DNA of 64,000 nt from Burkholderiales bacterium UBA4657 (lineage in GTDB: Bacteria > Pseudomonadota > Gammaproteobacteria > Burkholderiales > Burkholderiaceae_E): NCBI GenBank assembly GCA_002405475.1, contig DHLX01000012.1, forward strand, positions 817 to 64,816. Reading direction: 5' to 3'. This document shows, piece after piece, positions 1 through 8,206 of this stretch (positions are counted from its first letter, which is position 1; every line of letters begins with the position of its first letter). Made by a program: the position numbers and the translations under genes. A model generated the notes under the pieces. That model had not been told where the DNA came from, did not search any database, and was given only the letters and a program-made list of their open reading frames with translations.

Positions 1-819
1 CGTCGGCATCACGCAGTCGAACATATCCATGCCGGCTTTGACACTGGCGACCAGATCTTCTGGCGTGCCGACCCCCATCAGGTAACGCGGTTGTGCTACT
101 GGCAGACGCGGCGCAATATGGTTCAGAATACGGCGCATGTCTTCCTTGGGCTCGCCGACACTCAGGCCGCCTACGGCATAGCCGTGAAAACCTATCTCTT
201 GCAAACCCGCCAGCGATTCATCACGCAGAGCCTCATACATGCCCCCTTGTACGATGGCAAACAGGGCGTTGGGGTTTTGCAGCCGCTCAAACTCGTCCTT
301 GGAACGACACGCCCAGCGTAAACTGAGGCGCATCGATTCGGCCGCCTGCGTTTCAGTCGCGGGGTAGGGTGTGCATTCATCAAATATCATGGCAATGTCA
401 GAGTTGAGCACTTTTTGTATTTGCATCGACTCTTCCGGTCCCATGAATAATTTGTCGCCATTGACCGGCGAAGAAAATTTTACGCCCTGCTCGCTAATCT
501 TGCGTAAAGCCCCCAGGCTCCAGACCTGAAATCCGCCTGAGTCAGTCAAAATGGGCTGCTGCCAGCCCATGAAGCGGTGCAGTCCACCGTGCGCCTGTAT
601 CACGTCTAGCCCTGGGCGCAGCCATAAATGAAAGGTATTGCCCAAAATAATCTGCGCGTCATTCTGGCGCAGTTCGTCGGGGTCTATGGCTTTCACGCTG
701 CCATAAGTCCCTACCGGCATAAAGATCGGGGTTTCGACAATGCCATGATTCAGGGTAACGCGTCCGCGCCGCGCGGTGCCATCGGTCGCCAGCAATTCAA
801 AATGCAAAGGGGTATTCAC
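1..819 (-). CDS. tgt: Queuine tRNA-ribosyltransferase, 3' part missing
   Basis: Exchanges guanine 34 of GUN-anticodon tRNAs for the queuosine precursor, in the cytoplasm. The first 273 codons are present and the rest lies beyond the window start; the family is about 370 residues. The translation opens V-N-T-P-L-H-F-E-L-L and contains the substrate-binding DSGGFQ motif near residue 90 and an MGVGTPEDL segment near the visible end, both typical of bacterial Tgt. I chose the GTG at 819-817, which overlaps the queA stop codon (GTGA), so the two genes are translationally coupled in the usual queA-tgt order. The identification rests on family motifs and context. Confidence 0.95.
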   Translation of the reverse strand, partial: MNTPLHFELLATDGTARRGRVTLNHGIVETPIFMPVGTYGSVKAIDPDELRQNDAQIILGNTFHLWLRPGLDVIQAHGGLHRFMGWQQPILTDSGGFQVWSLGALRKISEQGVKFSSPVNGDKLFMGPEESMQIQKVLNSDIAMIFDECTPYPATETQAAESMRLSLRWACRSKDEFERLQNPNALFAIVQGGMYEALRDESLAGLQEIGFHGYAVGGLSVGEPKEDMRRILNHIAPRLPVAQPRYLMGVGTPEDLVASVKAGMDMFDCVMPT

Positions 820-1850
820 GCTTGTCGCTCCAGCAGCATGGCATCGCCATAACTGAAAAACCGATAGCCCTGTCGGATCGCCTGTTGATAGGCCTGCATG
901 ATGTTGTCATAGCCGGCAAATGCGCTGACCAGCATCATCAGGGTACTTTTGGGTAAATGAAAGTTGGTGATCAAGCGATCGACCGTTTGAAACTGGAAGC
1001 CTGGGGTAATGAAGATGTCGGTTTCGCCACTGCCCGCCTGTAAACGACCGCCAAGAGATGCTGCTTCCAGTGCGCGCAGGGACGTGGTGCCCACCGCAAC
1101 GACGCGCCCTTGTGCTGCTTTGGCCTGTTCAACGGCGGCCACCGTTTCCGGGCTGATGCTATACCACTCGCTGTGCATTTTATGTTCGGAAATATTGTCG
1201 GTTTGTACCGGTAAAAAAGTACCCGCACCGACATGCAGGGTGAGAAATTGCAGCTGGATACCGCGCTGCTGTAGTTGTTGCAGCAGGGGTTCAGTGAAAT
1301 GCAGCCCGGCAGTCGGGGCGGCGACAGCACCCGGGGTCTGGGCATAGACGGTCTGGTAACGCTGCTCGTCTTCTGCGGTGGCTTCACGCTCAATATAGGG
1401 CGGCAGTGGCAGGGTGCCATACTCGTCCAGCACCTGCCAAAGATTGTGGCTGAATTCCAGTTCATAAAAACGCTCGTCGCGCGCCATGACCTGAACCTCA
1501 ATACCGGGGGCTATTTCCAGCCGTAGCCCGGGTTTGGGCGCGTGACTGGCTTTGAGCATGGCGGTGGCACGATAGTCGCTATGGACACGCTCAACCAGAA
1601 TTTCGACCCGTCCGCCGGTGGGCTTGGCCGCAAACAGGCGTGCTTTCATGACCTTGGTGTTATTAAAGACCAACACATCGCCGGGTTCGAGCAGGTTCAG
1701 CACGTCGGGAAACTGCAGATCGGTGCGTTTCTGTCCCTGGACGTGCAGCAGCCGGCTTTGCTGGCGTTCAGGTGCCGGGTACTGGGCGATCAGCGCTTCA
1801 GGCAGTTCAAAATCAAAGTCGGCCAGGGTGTAGGTTTGGGGTGTCATCAT
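816..1850 (-). CDS. queA: S-adenosylmethionine:tRNA ribosyltransferase-isomerase
   Basis: Transfers and isomerises the ribosyl part of SAM onto 7-aminomethyl-7-deazaguanine in tRNA to make epoxyqueuosine, the step after Tgt. The protein is 344 residues, normal for the family. Visible marks are the N-terminal LPEALIAQYP segment, GDVLVFNNTKVMKARL near residue 57, the TAGLHFTEPLL block and VGTTSLRALE near residue 255, and the NFHLPKSTLMML block near the C-terminus. Two ATG codons lie in tandem at the start (1850 or 1847) and I cannot choose between them. The stop overlaps the tgt start by 4 bp. Confidence 0.97.
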   Translation of the reverse strand: MMTPQTYTLADFDFELPEALIAQYPAPERQQSRLLHVQGQKRTDLQFPDVLNLLEPGDVLVFNNTKVMKARLFAAKPTGGRVEILVERVHSDYRATAMLKASHAPKPGLRLEIAPGIEVQVMARDERFYELEFSHNLWQVLDEYGTLPLPPYIEREATAEDEQRYQTVYAQTPGAVAAPTAGLHFTEPLLQQLQQRGIQLQFLTLHVGAGTFLPVQTDNISEHKMHSEWYSISPETVAAVEQAKAAQGRVVAVGTTSLRALEAASLGGRLQAGSGETDIFITPGFQFQTVDRLITNFHLPKSTLMMLVSAFAGYDNIMQAYQQAIRQGYRFFSYGDAMLLERQA

Positions 1851-1878
1851 GGGTGAAAAGCAGTCAGCTTAAGCGTAT

Positions 1879-1907
1879 TTGGGCTTGGCAAAACAATCTG
1901 ACATAAT
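1879..1907 (+). promoter_or_regulatory. Probable sigma-70 promoter of tRNA-Leu
   Basis: TTGGGC (1879-1884) and CATAAT (1902-1907) are separated by exactly 17 bases, and the tRNA begins 18 bases after the -10 box. The bases between the -10 box and the tRNA are GC-rich, a discriminator type often seen in stringently controlled stable-RNA promoters. Read from sequence only. Confidence 0.5.
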
Positions 1908-1925
1908 AGCGCGCTCAGCGCCCGT

Positions 1926-2012
1926 GCCCGGGTGGCGAAATAGGTAGACGCAGCAGATTCAAAATCTGCCGGTGGTAACACCATGCCGGTTCGATTCCGG
2001 CTCCGGGCACCA
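1926..2012 (+). tRNA. tRNA-Leu(CAA)
   Basis: An 87-base gene with encoded CCA. The acceptor GCCCGGG pairs with TCCGGGC, with one G-U at the seventh pair. The anticodon stem is GCAGA/TCTGC around the loop TTCAAAA, giving anticodon CAA (reads UUG). A long variable arm (GGTGGTAACACCA) marks it as class II, and the T arm is GCCGG-TTCGATT-CCGGC. It closely resembles the E. coli leuX type, a family often used as an integration site. The four-gene module at 2202-7806 begins 189 bases downstream. Confidence 0.97.
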
Positions 2013-2201
2013 TCACTTTGCGTTCTACTTTCCCCATGCCCGCTGTTATCGTCGGATCCTATCTGACACTGTGGGCTCGGGTACGATTTGGAATGCAGAA
2101 AGCCAAGCATCTACAGAGCATCGCGCCGGATGCCCCCGATGTTATGATCTGACGTGCAATCTTTTCAAGCTGAAAAGTGCATTTCGTTTGAAAGCAAGTT
2201 T

Positions 2202-3386
2202 ATGCTGACTGTTGAGCAACTGCAATCGCTGCTATCCGACTTGGAATCAGATCGTATTGAGCGAACAATATCAACTCGTGATACCGACAAATTTGCCCAA
2301 GCCATTTGCGCATTTGCCAACGACTATCCGAACCATCGTCAACCTGGCTATCTAATCATCGGAGCGAATGATGACGGTTCGTTGGCCAGCTTATCGGTGA
2401 CCGACCAATTATTGAAAGATCTTGCAGGCATTCGGTCGGATGGAAATATCTTGCCACCACCCGCCATGTCGGTCGGCAAAAGGGTGTTGCCAAGTGGGGA
2501 GGTTGCCGTAGTGGAGGTTCAGCCATCCAGTATCCCGCCGGTTCGATACAAGGGCAAAGTTTACATCCGAGTCGGGCCGCGTAAAGGAGTAGCCAATGAA
2601 CAAGAGGAGCGGGTTCTGTCGGAACGGCGAGCAAGTTTGATCACGAGCTATGATGTCTACCCCGTGCGTGAATCCACAATCGCCGATCTGACGCTGCGAC
2701 TATTTGAAGAATATCGAATGCAGGCGATTGATGCCGAAGTGATCGCCGAGAACCATCGAACCATTGAAGAGAAGCTGGCATCATTAAGGTGCTTTGATTT
2801 GCGTTCCAAGGCGCCCACCGTTGCCGGCATTCTTTTATTTGGCACTGATCCTCAGTTCTATCTACCTGGGGCATACGTCCAATTTATCAGGTTTCCCGGT
2901 GTCAACATGACTGAACGCCCTGATGACGAGCTACAGGTATGTGGAGACTTGCGCACCGTACTGGAAACGGTGCGCCAAAAGATTATTGCTCATAATCACA
3001 CGACCGTGCTGAAGGGAGAGGGCTTTCGGGACAAATCCACTGCCGATTATCCAGAGTGGGCCTTGCGCGAGCTGTTTCACAACGCAGTAATGCACCGCGA
3101 CTATCAGTCCCATACGCCGATTCGCTTTTACTGGTTTTCAGATCGTATCGAAATACAAAGTCCCGGCGGGCTTTATGGCGAGGTGACAAGAGAGACTCTT
3201 GACCGGCGCAATAGTTACCGTAATCCCGTACTCGCCGAGGCGCTGCGCTCGATGGATTATGTCAACCGCTACGGCTATGGCATACAGCGAGCTCAGGCGA
3301 TGTTGCAAGCGAACGGGAACCCACCCGCCGAGTTTGAAATCGATGATAAGGTTTTTCTGGTCACCATTCGACGGAGACCCGCATGA
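2202..3386 (+). CDS. AlbA_2 (Schlafen-type) plus GHKL ATPase-like protein
   Basis: A 394-residue protein. The N-terminal part (about 1-130) has the pattern of the AlbA_2 DNA-binding domain: ESDRIERT, then ICAFANDYPN and GYLIIGANDDG. The usual FKxS after the first Glu is replaced by RTIS. The C-terminal third resembles the GHKL ATP-binding domain often fused to AlbA_2, with the N-box-like ELFHNAVMHRDY near residue 290 and IEIQSPGGLYG. It ends soon after that domain, so the winged-helix tail common in longer relatives is short or absent. I prefer ATG 2202 to an upstream GTG at 2154, because AlbA_2 begins right after it. The stop overlaps the next gene by 4 bp (ATGA). Proteins of this class are annotated as ATP-binding regulators or helicase-related; the function here is unknown. 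Confidence 0.85.
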   Translation: MLTVEQLQSLLSDLESDRIERTISTRDTDKFAQAICAFANDYPNHRQPGYLIIGANDDGSLASLSVTDQLLKDLAGIRSDGNILPPPAMSVGKRVLPSGEVAVVEVQPSSIPPVRYKGKVYIRVGPRKGVANEQEERVLSERRASLITSYDVYPVRESTIADLTLRLFEEYRMQAIDAEVIAENHRTIEEKLASLRCFDLRSKAPTVAGILLFGTDPQFYLPGAYVQFIRFPGVNMTERPDDELQVCGDLRTVLETVRQKIIAHNHTTVLKGEGFRDKSTADYPEWALRELFHNAVMHRDYQSHTPIRFYWFSDRIEIQSPGGLYGEVTRETLDRRNSYRNPVLAEALRSMDYVNRYGYGIQRAQAMLQANGNPPAEFEIDDKVFLVTIRRRPA

Positions 3387-4381
3387 AAACAATCGCCTTC
3401 TTCAACAACAAAGGTGGTGTCGGCAAAACCTCGCTGGTATATCACCTGGCATGGATGTTTGCTGAGTGCGGACTCAATGTATTGGCTATGGACCTCGATC
3501 CTCAAGCTAATCTGACCGCAATGTTCCTTGATGAAGATCGCCTGGAACAGCTCTGGTCCGACGACGATGACCACCCACTCACTGTCTTCGGTGCTATCCG
3601 CCCCATCCTTCGTGGCCTGGGCGACATCAGCCAGCCGCACGTCGAAAAGTTATCACCCAATTTGGGGTTGATTCCGGGCGACCTAGGCTTGTCGAGGTTT
3701 GAGGACAAGCTGTCTGACTCTTGGCCTCGATGCCATAACTATGACGAAGCTGCCTTTCGCACTATGACCGCATTTCACCGGCTGGCGCTGCAAGGTGGCC
3801 AGTGGGGAGCCGATGTGGCGCTGATTGACGTCGGGCCGAATTTGGGCGCGATCAACCGCGCGGCCCTGATCGCCTCCGACCAGGTGGTTGTTCCTCTTGG
3901 AGCTGACCTGTTTTCCTTGCAAGGCTTGAAAAACTTGGGGCCAACAATGCGTGAATGGCGATCAATTTGGCAAGAGCTTCTGCCCAAAGGGCCGAGCGAC
4001 TTGGCGATGCCAAAAGGATTGATGGCACCTATGGGTTATGTTGTGAGCCAACATGGCATTCGGGAAACACGTACAGTCAAATCGTATCAGCGATGGGTGG
4101 CAAGAGTTCCGTTTGTCTATCGGACATCGGTGCTGGGTGAACATGCCGACTGTGTACCTGAACCCGAAAACGACCCGCACGCTCTTGCCATGTTGAAGCA
4201 CTATCGTAGTTTGATGCCGATGGCGATGGACGCGCGTAAACCGATGTTCTCGCTCAGGTCAGCAGATGGCGCGATTGGTTCCCATATCGAAGCTGTGCGG
4301 ACTTGCTATACCGATTTTTTGCAACTCGCACGGCGCATTGCTACGCAAGCCGATCTCAGTCTAGCAGAATACGATGTATGA
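3383..4381 (+). CDS. ParA/Soj-type P-loop ATPase
   Basis: A 332-residue MinD/ParA-superfamily ATPase. It has the deviant Walker A motif KGGVGKTS at residues 10-17 with the signature lysine, MDLDPQANLT near residue 36, and a Walker B-like ALIDVGPNLG followed by QVVVPLGADLFSLQG. This places it in the AAA_31 group whose members form nucleotide sandwich dimers on DNA or membranes. No parB gene and no centromere-like repeats flank it, so plasmid-type partitioning is unlikely. It is coupled by 4-bp ATGA overlaps to the AlbA_2 gene before it and the SNF2 gene after it, which argues for a role in one complex or process with them. Its cargo is unknown. Confidence 0.88.
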   Translation: MKTIAFFNNKGGVGKTSLVYHLAWMFAECGLNVLAMDLDPQANLTAMFLDEDRLEQLWSDDDDHPLTVFGAIRPILRGLGDISQPHVEKLSPNLGLIPGDLGLSRFEDKLSDSWPRCHNYDEAAFRTMTAFHRLALQGGQWGADVALIDVGPNLGAINRAALIASDQVVVPLGADLFSLQGLKNLGPTMREWRSIWQELLPKGPSDLAMPKGLMAPMGYVVSQHGIRETRTVKSYQRWVARVPFVYRTSVLGEHADCVPEPENDPHALAMLKHYRSLMPMAMDARKPMFSLRSADGAIGSHIEAVRTCYTDFLQLARRIATQADLSLAEYDV

Positions 4382-7014
4382 GCCATGTTTTGCAACTCAC
4401 CCCCGCTGGGCAGCTTCAGTGCAGCACTGACCCAGACGCACCAGCTTTGGCAGAATCTGTCGCGCAACGACTGGAAAGCGCTTTTTCCCGGGGTAGTGGC
4501 GTTGGCTTATTGTATTTGGGCGCAGCCGAAGTAAGCACAGCACTGCCAGCGCAGTGGGCTTTCTGGCGTGATTTTGCTACGAATTTTGTTACAACGCTAA
4601 CTGCAACACAGCCCGGTGCAGAAATTGCCGTGGCGCCACCCGATGCATCAACACTCGAGACCTGGTGCCTAGATGCGCCTCCCATGACGGGAATTGAGTA
4701 CCTGTCGGCAGAAATTTTTCTTTCGCTCTGGGTCGAGATGGAGATCGCAGTCAAAACCGAGCTGTCCACCTATAGCGACTCTCTATCGGCATTTCTCAAA
4801 GCGCAGCATCCTGGCTGGAACGTGGTGGGTCGCGTACACTTTAACCTAGCAGAAAATCGCAAGGATACAGAGTTCCCATTTGCATTTCTGGCAACTTACA
4901 CATCACGACTATCAGCACATGGGGTAGCGCAACATTTGCCGTTATCACAGGCTCTGGCTGAATTTTCTAGTGACAAAAAAAAATCCCGGCTTCTATCCCT
5001 TCTTCTGCCCGTGCATGAGGCAGCCAAAGATTGCAAGTGGCTGGCCGAGATGGTGCAGGAAGGTGATCTTTATCACCCTTTGCGTTGGGGCGTCGATGAG
5101 GTGGTTCGATTTCTGAAAGATGTCCCTAGTCTGCAAAGTGCAGGCATCGTGGTTCGAATGCCTAAAACCTGGGGTTCTGACCGACCTCTGCGCCCCAAGG
5201 TGACTGCCACCCTGGGTAGTAAAAATCCCTCCCTGCTTGGCATGGATGCATTACTTGACTTCCGCATGGCCATAACCTTGGATGGGGAACCACTTTCTGC
5301 TGCCGAGATTCAGTCTTTACTGTCAGCAAGCTCAAGTTTGCAATGGATACGTGGCCAATGGGTGGAGGTGGATCGTGAGCGACTCTCTAACCTGATGAAT
5401 CGTTTTAAGGATGTTGAAACAAAAGACGAGGGGGTATCGCTGGGACAAGCGATGCGTCTGCTTTCCGGCGCCACTCTGGATGGCATCACACCTGCAGATC
5501 CGCTATGGTCGGAGGTTGTTGCCGGTACTTGGCTGGCCGAATTATTGCAGGGCTTGCGCTCACCAGAGGGTCTGGCTGCCGTAGATCCGGGTTCAGAGTT
5601 GAAGGCTGAATTGCGGCCATACCAGCAAGCAGGGGTGCGCTGGCTGCATTTACTGGCGCGCTTGAACTTGGGTGCCTGCCTAGCCGATGACATGGGCCTA
5701 GGTAAAACCTTGCAAGTGTTGGCTTTGCTGCTAACGCTGAATCGAACCCGTCCTAGTCTGCTGGTAGCACCAGCCTCGCTCTTGGCGAATTGGCAGCAAG
5801 AGGCAGCACGCTTTACCCCTAGCCTGCGCTGCCTGATTGCGCATCCTTCTGCCATGAGCCAAGAGGAATTACAAGCGCTTGACGATCAGAGACTGTCAGG
5901 AGTGGATCTGGTCATCACCAGCTACGGTACATTGATGAGTTTGCCTGATTTGCAAGCCCTGCGCTGGCATCTGGTCATCGCGGATGAGGCCCAGGCTCTG
6001 AAAAATCCGCTGGCAAAACAGACCAAGGCGGTCAAGCAGATTCAGGCAGATGCACGAATTGCACTCACGGGTACGCCAGTTGAAAACCGTCTTTCCGATT
6101 TATGGTCGATTTTTGATTTCACTCATCCTGGCCTGTTGGGTTCATATAAGGTCTTTAGTCAACGCACCAAAGATATGGCGCACTGCGGCTCGCTGCGCAC
6201 GCTGATTAAGCCTTATATTCTGCGCCGCATGAAGAGCGACAAACGCATCATTAGCGATTTACCTGATAAAACCGAACTGACAGCTTGGGTAAGCTTGAGC
6301 TCAACACAAACAGTTCTATATCAACAAGCTGTAGAGGATCTGGCAAGCAAACTAGAAAAAGTCGATGGTATCGAGCGTAAAGGATTGGTACTTTCGTTCC
6401 TGATGCGCTTCAAGCAGATCTGCAATCATCCATCACAATGGCTTGGCGATGGCGCATGGAACCCGGAGCATAGCGGTAAATTTTCACGATTGACAGAGAT
6501 TTCTGAAGTCATTGCCGCCAAACAGGAAAAAATGCTGGTATTCACACAGTTCAAAGAGACGACGGCACCATTGGCGGCGTTTCTCGGCAAAATTTTCGGG
6601 CGAGAAGGTCTCATCTTGCATGGCAGCACAGCGGTCAGCAAGCGGCGCGAGCTGGTGCAGCGCTTTCAGGAAGACAAGGAATGTCCTTTTTTTGTTTTGT
6701 CACTGAAAGCCGGTGGCACCGGACTAAATTTAACGGCAGCCTCACATGTTGTTCATTTTGACCGCTGGTGGAATCCGGCGGTTGAAAATCAGGCGACTGA
6801 CCGCGCCTGGCGAATTGGTCAGCACCGTAATGTACTGGCGCATAAATTTGTTTGTCGGGGTACTGTTGAAGAGCGCATTGAGCAGATGCTTCGTACCAAG
6901 CAACAACTGGCGAATGATATGCTGGAAGATGATTCTGAAATGAATTTGACCGAATTGAGCGACAAGGAATTGCTAGACTTGGTTCGACTCGATATACACT
7001 CCATGACGGAATGA
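4378..7014 (+). CDS. Bacterial SNF2-family DNA-dependent ATPase
   Basis: An 878-residue SWI2/SNF2 ATPase that would translocate on double-stranded DNA. The N-terminal part (about 1-280) is not recognised. Residues about 288-410 (LLDFRMAITLDGEPLS, IRGQWVEVD) match the DUF3670 segment typical of bacterial SNF2 proteins. The motor follows: DDMGLGKT near residue 440, DEAQALKN near 535 (motif II is DEAQ), LTGTPVENRLSDLWS, and RecA lobe 2 with VFTQFKETT, LSLKAGGTGLNL and ATDRAWRIGQ. The start is the ATG overlapping the parA stop (ATGA); a longer ORF beginning at 4303 would run far into parA. The SWIM protein follows after 3 bases. SNF2 and SWIM genes are a known bacterial pair, but I do not recall them with AlbA_2 and ParA. 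Confidence 0.92.
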   Translation: MSHVLQLTPAGQLQCSTDPDAPALAESVAQRLESAFSRGSGVGLLYLGAAEVSTALPAQWAFWRDFATNFVTTLTATQPGAEIAVAPPDASTLETWCLDAPPMTGIEYLSAEIFLSLWVEMEIAVKTELSTYSDSLSAFLKAQHPGWNVVGRVHFNLAENRKDTEFPFAFLATYTSRLSAHGVAQHLPLSQALAEFSSDKKKSRLLSLLLPVHEAAKDCKWLAEMVQEGDLYHPLRWGVDEVVRFLKDVPSLQSAGIVVRMPKTWGSDRPLRPKVTATLGSKNPSLLGMDALLDFRMAITLDGEPLSAAEIQSLLSASSSLQWIRGQWVEVDRERLSNLMNRFKDVETKDEGVSLGQAMRLLSGATLDGITPADPLWSEVVAGTWLAELLQGLRSPEGLAAVDPGSELKAELRPYQQAGVRWLHLLARLNLGACLADDMGLGKTLQVLALLLTLNRTRPSLLVAPASLLANWQQEAARFTPSLRCLIAHPSAMSQEELQALDDQRLSGVDLVITSYGTLMSLPDLQALRWHLVIADEAQALKNPLAKQTKAVKQIQADARIALTGTPVENRLSDLWSIFDFTHPGLLGSYKVFSQRTKDMAHCGSLRTLIKPYILRRMKSDKRIISDLPDKTELTAWVSLSSTQTVLYQQAVEDLASKLEKVDGIERKGLVLSFLMRFKQICNHPSQWLGDGAWNPEHSGKFSRLTEISEVIAAKQEKMLVFTQFKETTAPLAAFLGKIFGREGLILHGSTAVSKRRELVQRFQEDKECPFFVLSLKAGGTGLNLTAASHVVHFDRWWNPAVENQATDRAWRIGQHRNVLAHKFVCRGTVEERIEQMLRTKQQLANDMLEDDSEMNLTELSDKELLDLVRLDIHSMTE

Positions 7015-7017
7015 TGC

Positions 7018-7806
7018 ATGACTTACGGCTACTGGAAACGCTATACCCCTGTCTCTGAAATACGGCTAAAGTCTGAAAAAGCTATTGCCAAAGCCACCAA
7101 GGCTTGCCGAGACATACAACCGGTTCGAGTGGCTGGAAGAACCATAGCCAGTACATTCTGGGGTAAATCTTGGTGTAAAAATCTTGAGGCCTACAGCGAT
7201 TTCAGCAATCGCCTGCCCAGGGGGCGATCTTATTTGCGCAATGGCTCGGTCATCGATCTAAAAATAGAATCGGGGAAGGTGCTTGCCTTAGTGATGGGCT
7301 CCAGTCTTTATCAAGTCGAAATCGGAATTGCTCCAGTACGGGCCACTCGCTGGAAATCGCTCGTGAAGCAATGTACCGGTTCCATTGCTTCACTGGTGGA
7401 CTTGTTGCAAGGAAAATTCTCAAAAACAGTCATGGAAAGTATGTGCCAACCTGAAAGTGGATTATTTCCAGCACCCAAAGATATTCATCTGAATTGTTCC
7501 TGTCCTGATTGGGCTGTCATGTGCAAGCACGTAGCGGCTGTGCTTTACGGTGTTGGCACAAGGCTGGATCAAGAGCCAGAGCTGTTGTTTACTCTGCGCC
7601 AGGTTAAGGCCAGTGATCTGGTGACCCAGGCTACTGAATTTTCTGCAACCAGATCTAAGAAGCCTGTACGTGCCAAAGTACTTGATCATTCTCTCTTGAC
7701 GGATATTTTTGACCTAGAAATAGAGGGCGCTGAAGTTTCGAAAAAGAACAAAGCGTCCGCAAAAAAGCGGGCACTAGTACCAGCATCAACCGGCCGCAAG
7801 CTTTAA
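7018..7806 (+). CDS. SWIM zinc-finger protein
   Basis: A 262-residue protein with one clear SWIM zinc-binding motif near residues 158-172: CSCPDWAVMCKH, the CxC...CxH pattern. SWIM domains bind DNA or proteins, and bacterial ones are commonly encoded beside SWI2/SNF2 ATPases, as here. The N-terminal half (GYWKRYTP, TFWGKSWCKNLE, RLPRGRSYLRNGSV) has the usual layout of the SNF2-linked SWIM family. The C-terminus is lysine-rich (KKNKASAKKR) and probably disordered. It starts 3 bases after the SNF2 stop and is the last gene of the four-gene operon. A weak AAAGTG/CACTTT hairpin at 7805-7824 separates it from convergent panD. Confidence 0.9.
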   Translation: MTYGYWKRYTPVSEIRLKSEKAIAKATKACRDIQPVRVAGRTIASTFWGKSWCKNLEAYSDFSNRLPRGRSYLRNGSVIDLKIESGKVLALVMGSSLYQVEIGIAPVRATRWKSLVKQCTGSIASLVDLLQGKFSKTVMESMCQPESGLFPAPKDIHLNCSCPDWAVMCKHVAAVLYGVGTRLDQEPELLFTLRQVKASDLVTQATEFSATRSKKPVRAKVLDHSLLTDIFDLEIEGAEVSKKNKASAKKRALVPASTGRKL

Positions 7807-7813
7807 AAGTGTT

Positions 7814-8197
7814 TCAAGCCACTTTCTGCACCGGCACATGACCGCGGGTATGGGTCATGCGGTTATGTTCATCTACGAACACCAGTTTGGGTTGATGTTG
7901 TTCCACTTCGACTTCATTAAACTGCCCAAAAGCGGCGATGATGACAAGATCACCCACGCTAGCACGACGCGCCGCGCTGCCGTTGAGTGAAATGGTGCCG
8001 CTGCCGCGCTCGGCGCGAATGGCATAGGTGCTGAAGCGTTCGCCATTGTTAATGTTCCAGATATCGACGCGCTCGAATTCGCAAATGCCCGCCGCCTCGA
8101 GCAGGTTGTCATCAATGGCGCATGAACCTTCGTAGTGCAGCTCGCATTGCGTCACAGTGGCGCGATGAATTTTTCCGGTGAGCAATTGGCGCAACAT
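7814..8197 (-). CDS. panD: Aspartate 1-decarboxylase proenzyme
   Basis: Makes beta-alanine from L-aspartate for pantothenate synthesis. The 127-residue proenzyme carries the self-cleavage site in HYEGSCAID, where cleavage between Gly and Ser creates the pyruvoyl group. WNINNGERFSTYAIRAERGSG and the NGSAARRASVGDLVII block match the family. I start at ATG 8197, which has an AAGGAG site 5 bases upstream; a GTG at 8203 would overlap that site. It lies 9 bases after panC on the same strand, so it is the last gene of a panB-panC-panD operon. Confidence 0.97.
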   Translation of the reverse strand: MLRQLLTGKIHRATVTQCELHYEGSCAIDDNLLEAAGICEFERVDIWNINNGERFSTYAIRAERGSGTISLNGSAARRASVGDLVIIAAFGQFNEVEVEQHQPKLVFVDEHNRMTHTRGHVPVQKVA

Positions 8198-8206
8198 AAG
8201 CACTCC

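Noticed and set aside
1275..1856. Plus-strand ORFs opposite queA
   Set aside because: They mirror the conserved queA frame and have no ribosome sites or family match.
3383..4381. Plasmid partition locus
   Set aside because: Only the ParA-type ATPase is present; no ParB, no parS-like repeats and no replication gene.
7790..7840. Possible attR copy of the tRNA-Leu 3' end
   Set aside because: Only short partial matches such as ACCGGCAC were seen, far below a credible repeat of the tRNA end.
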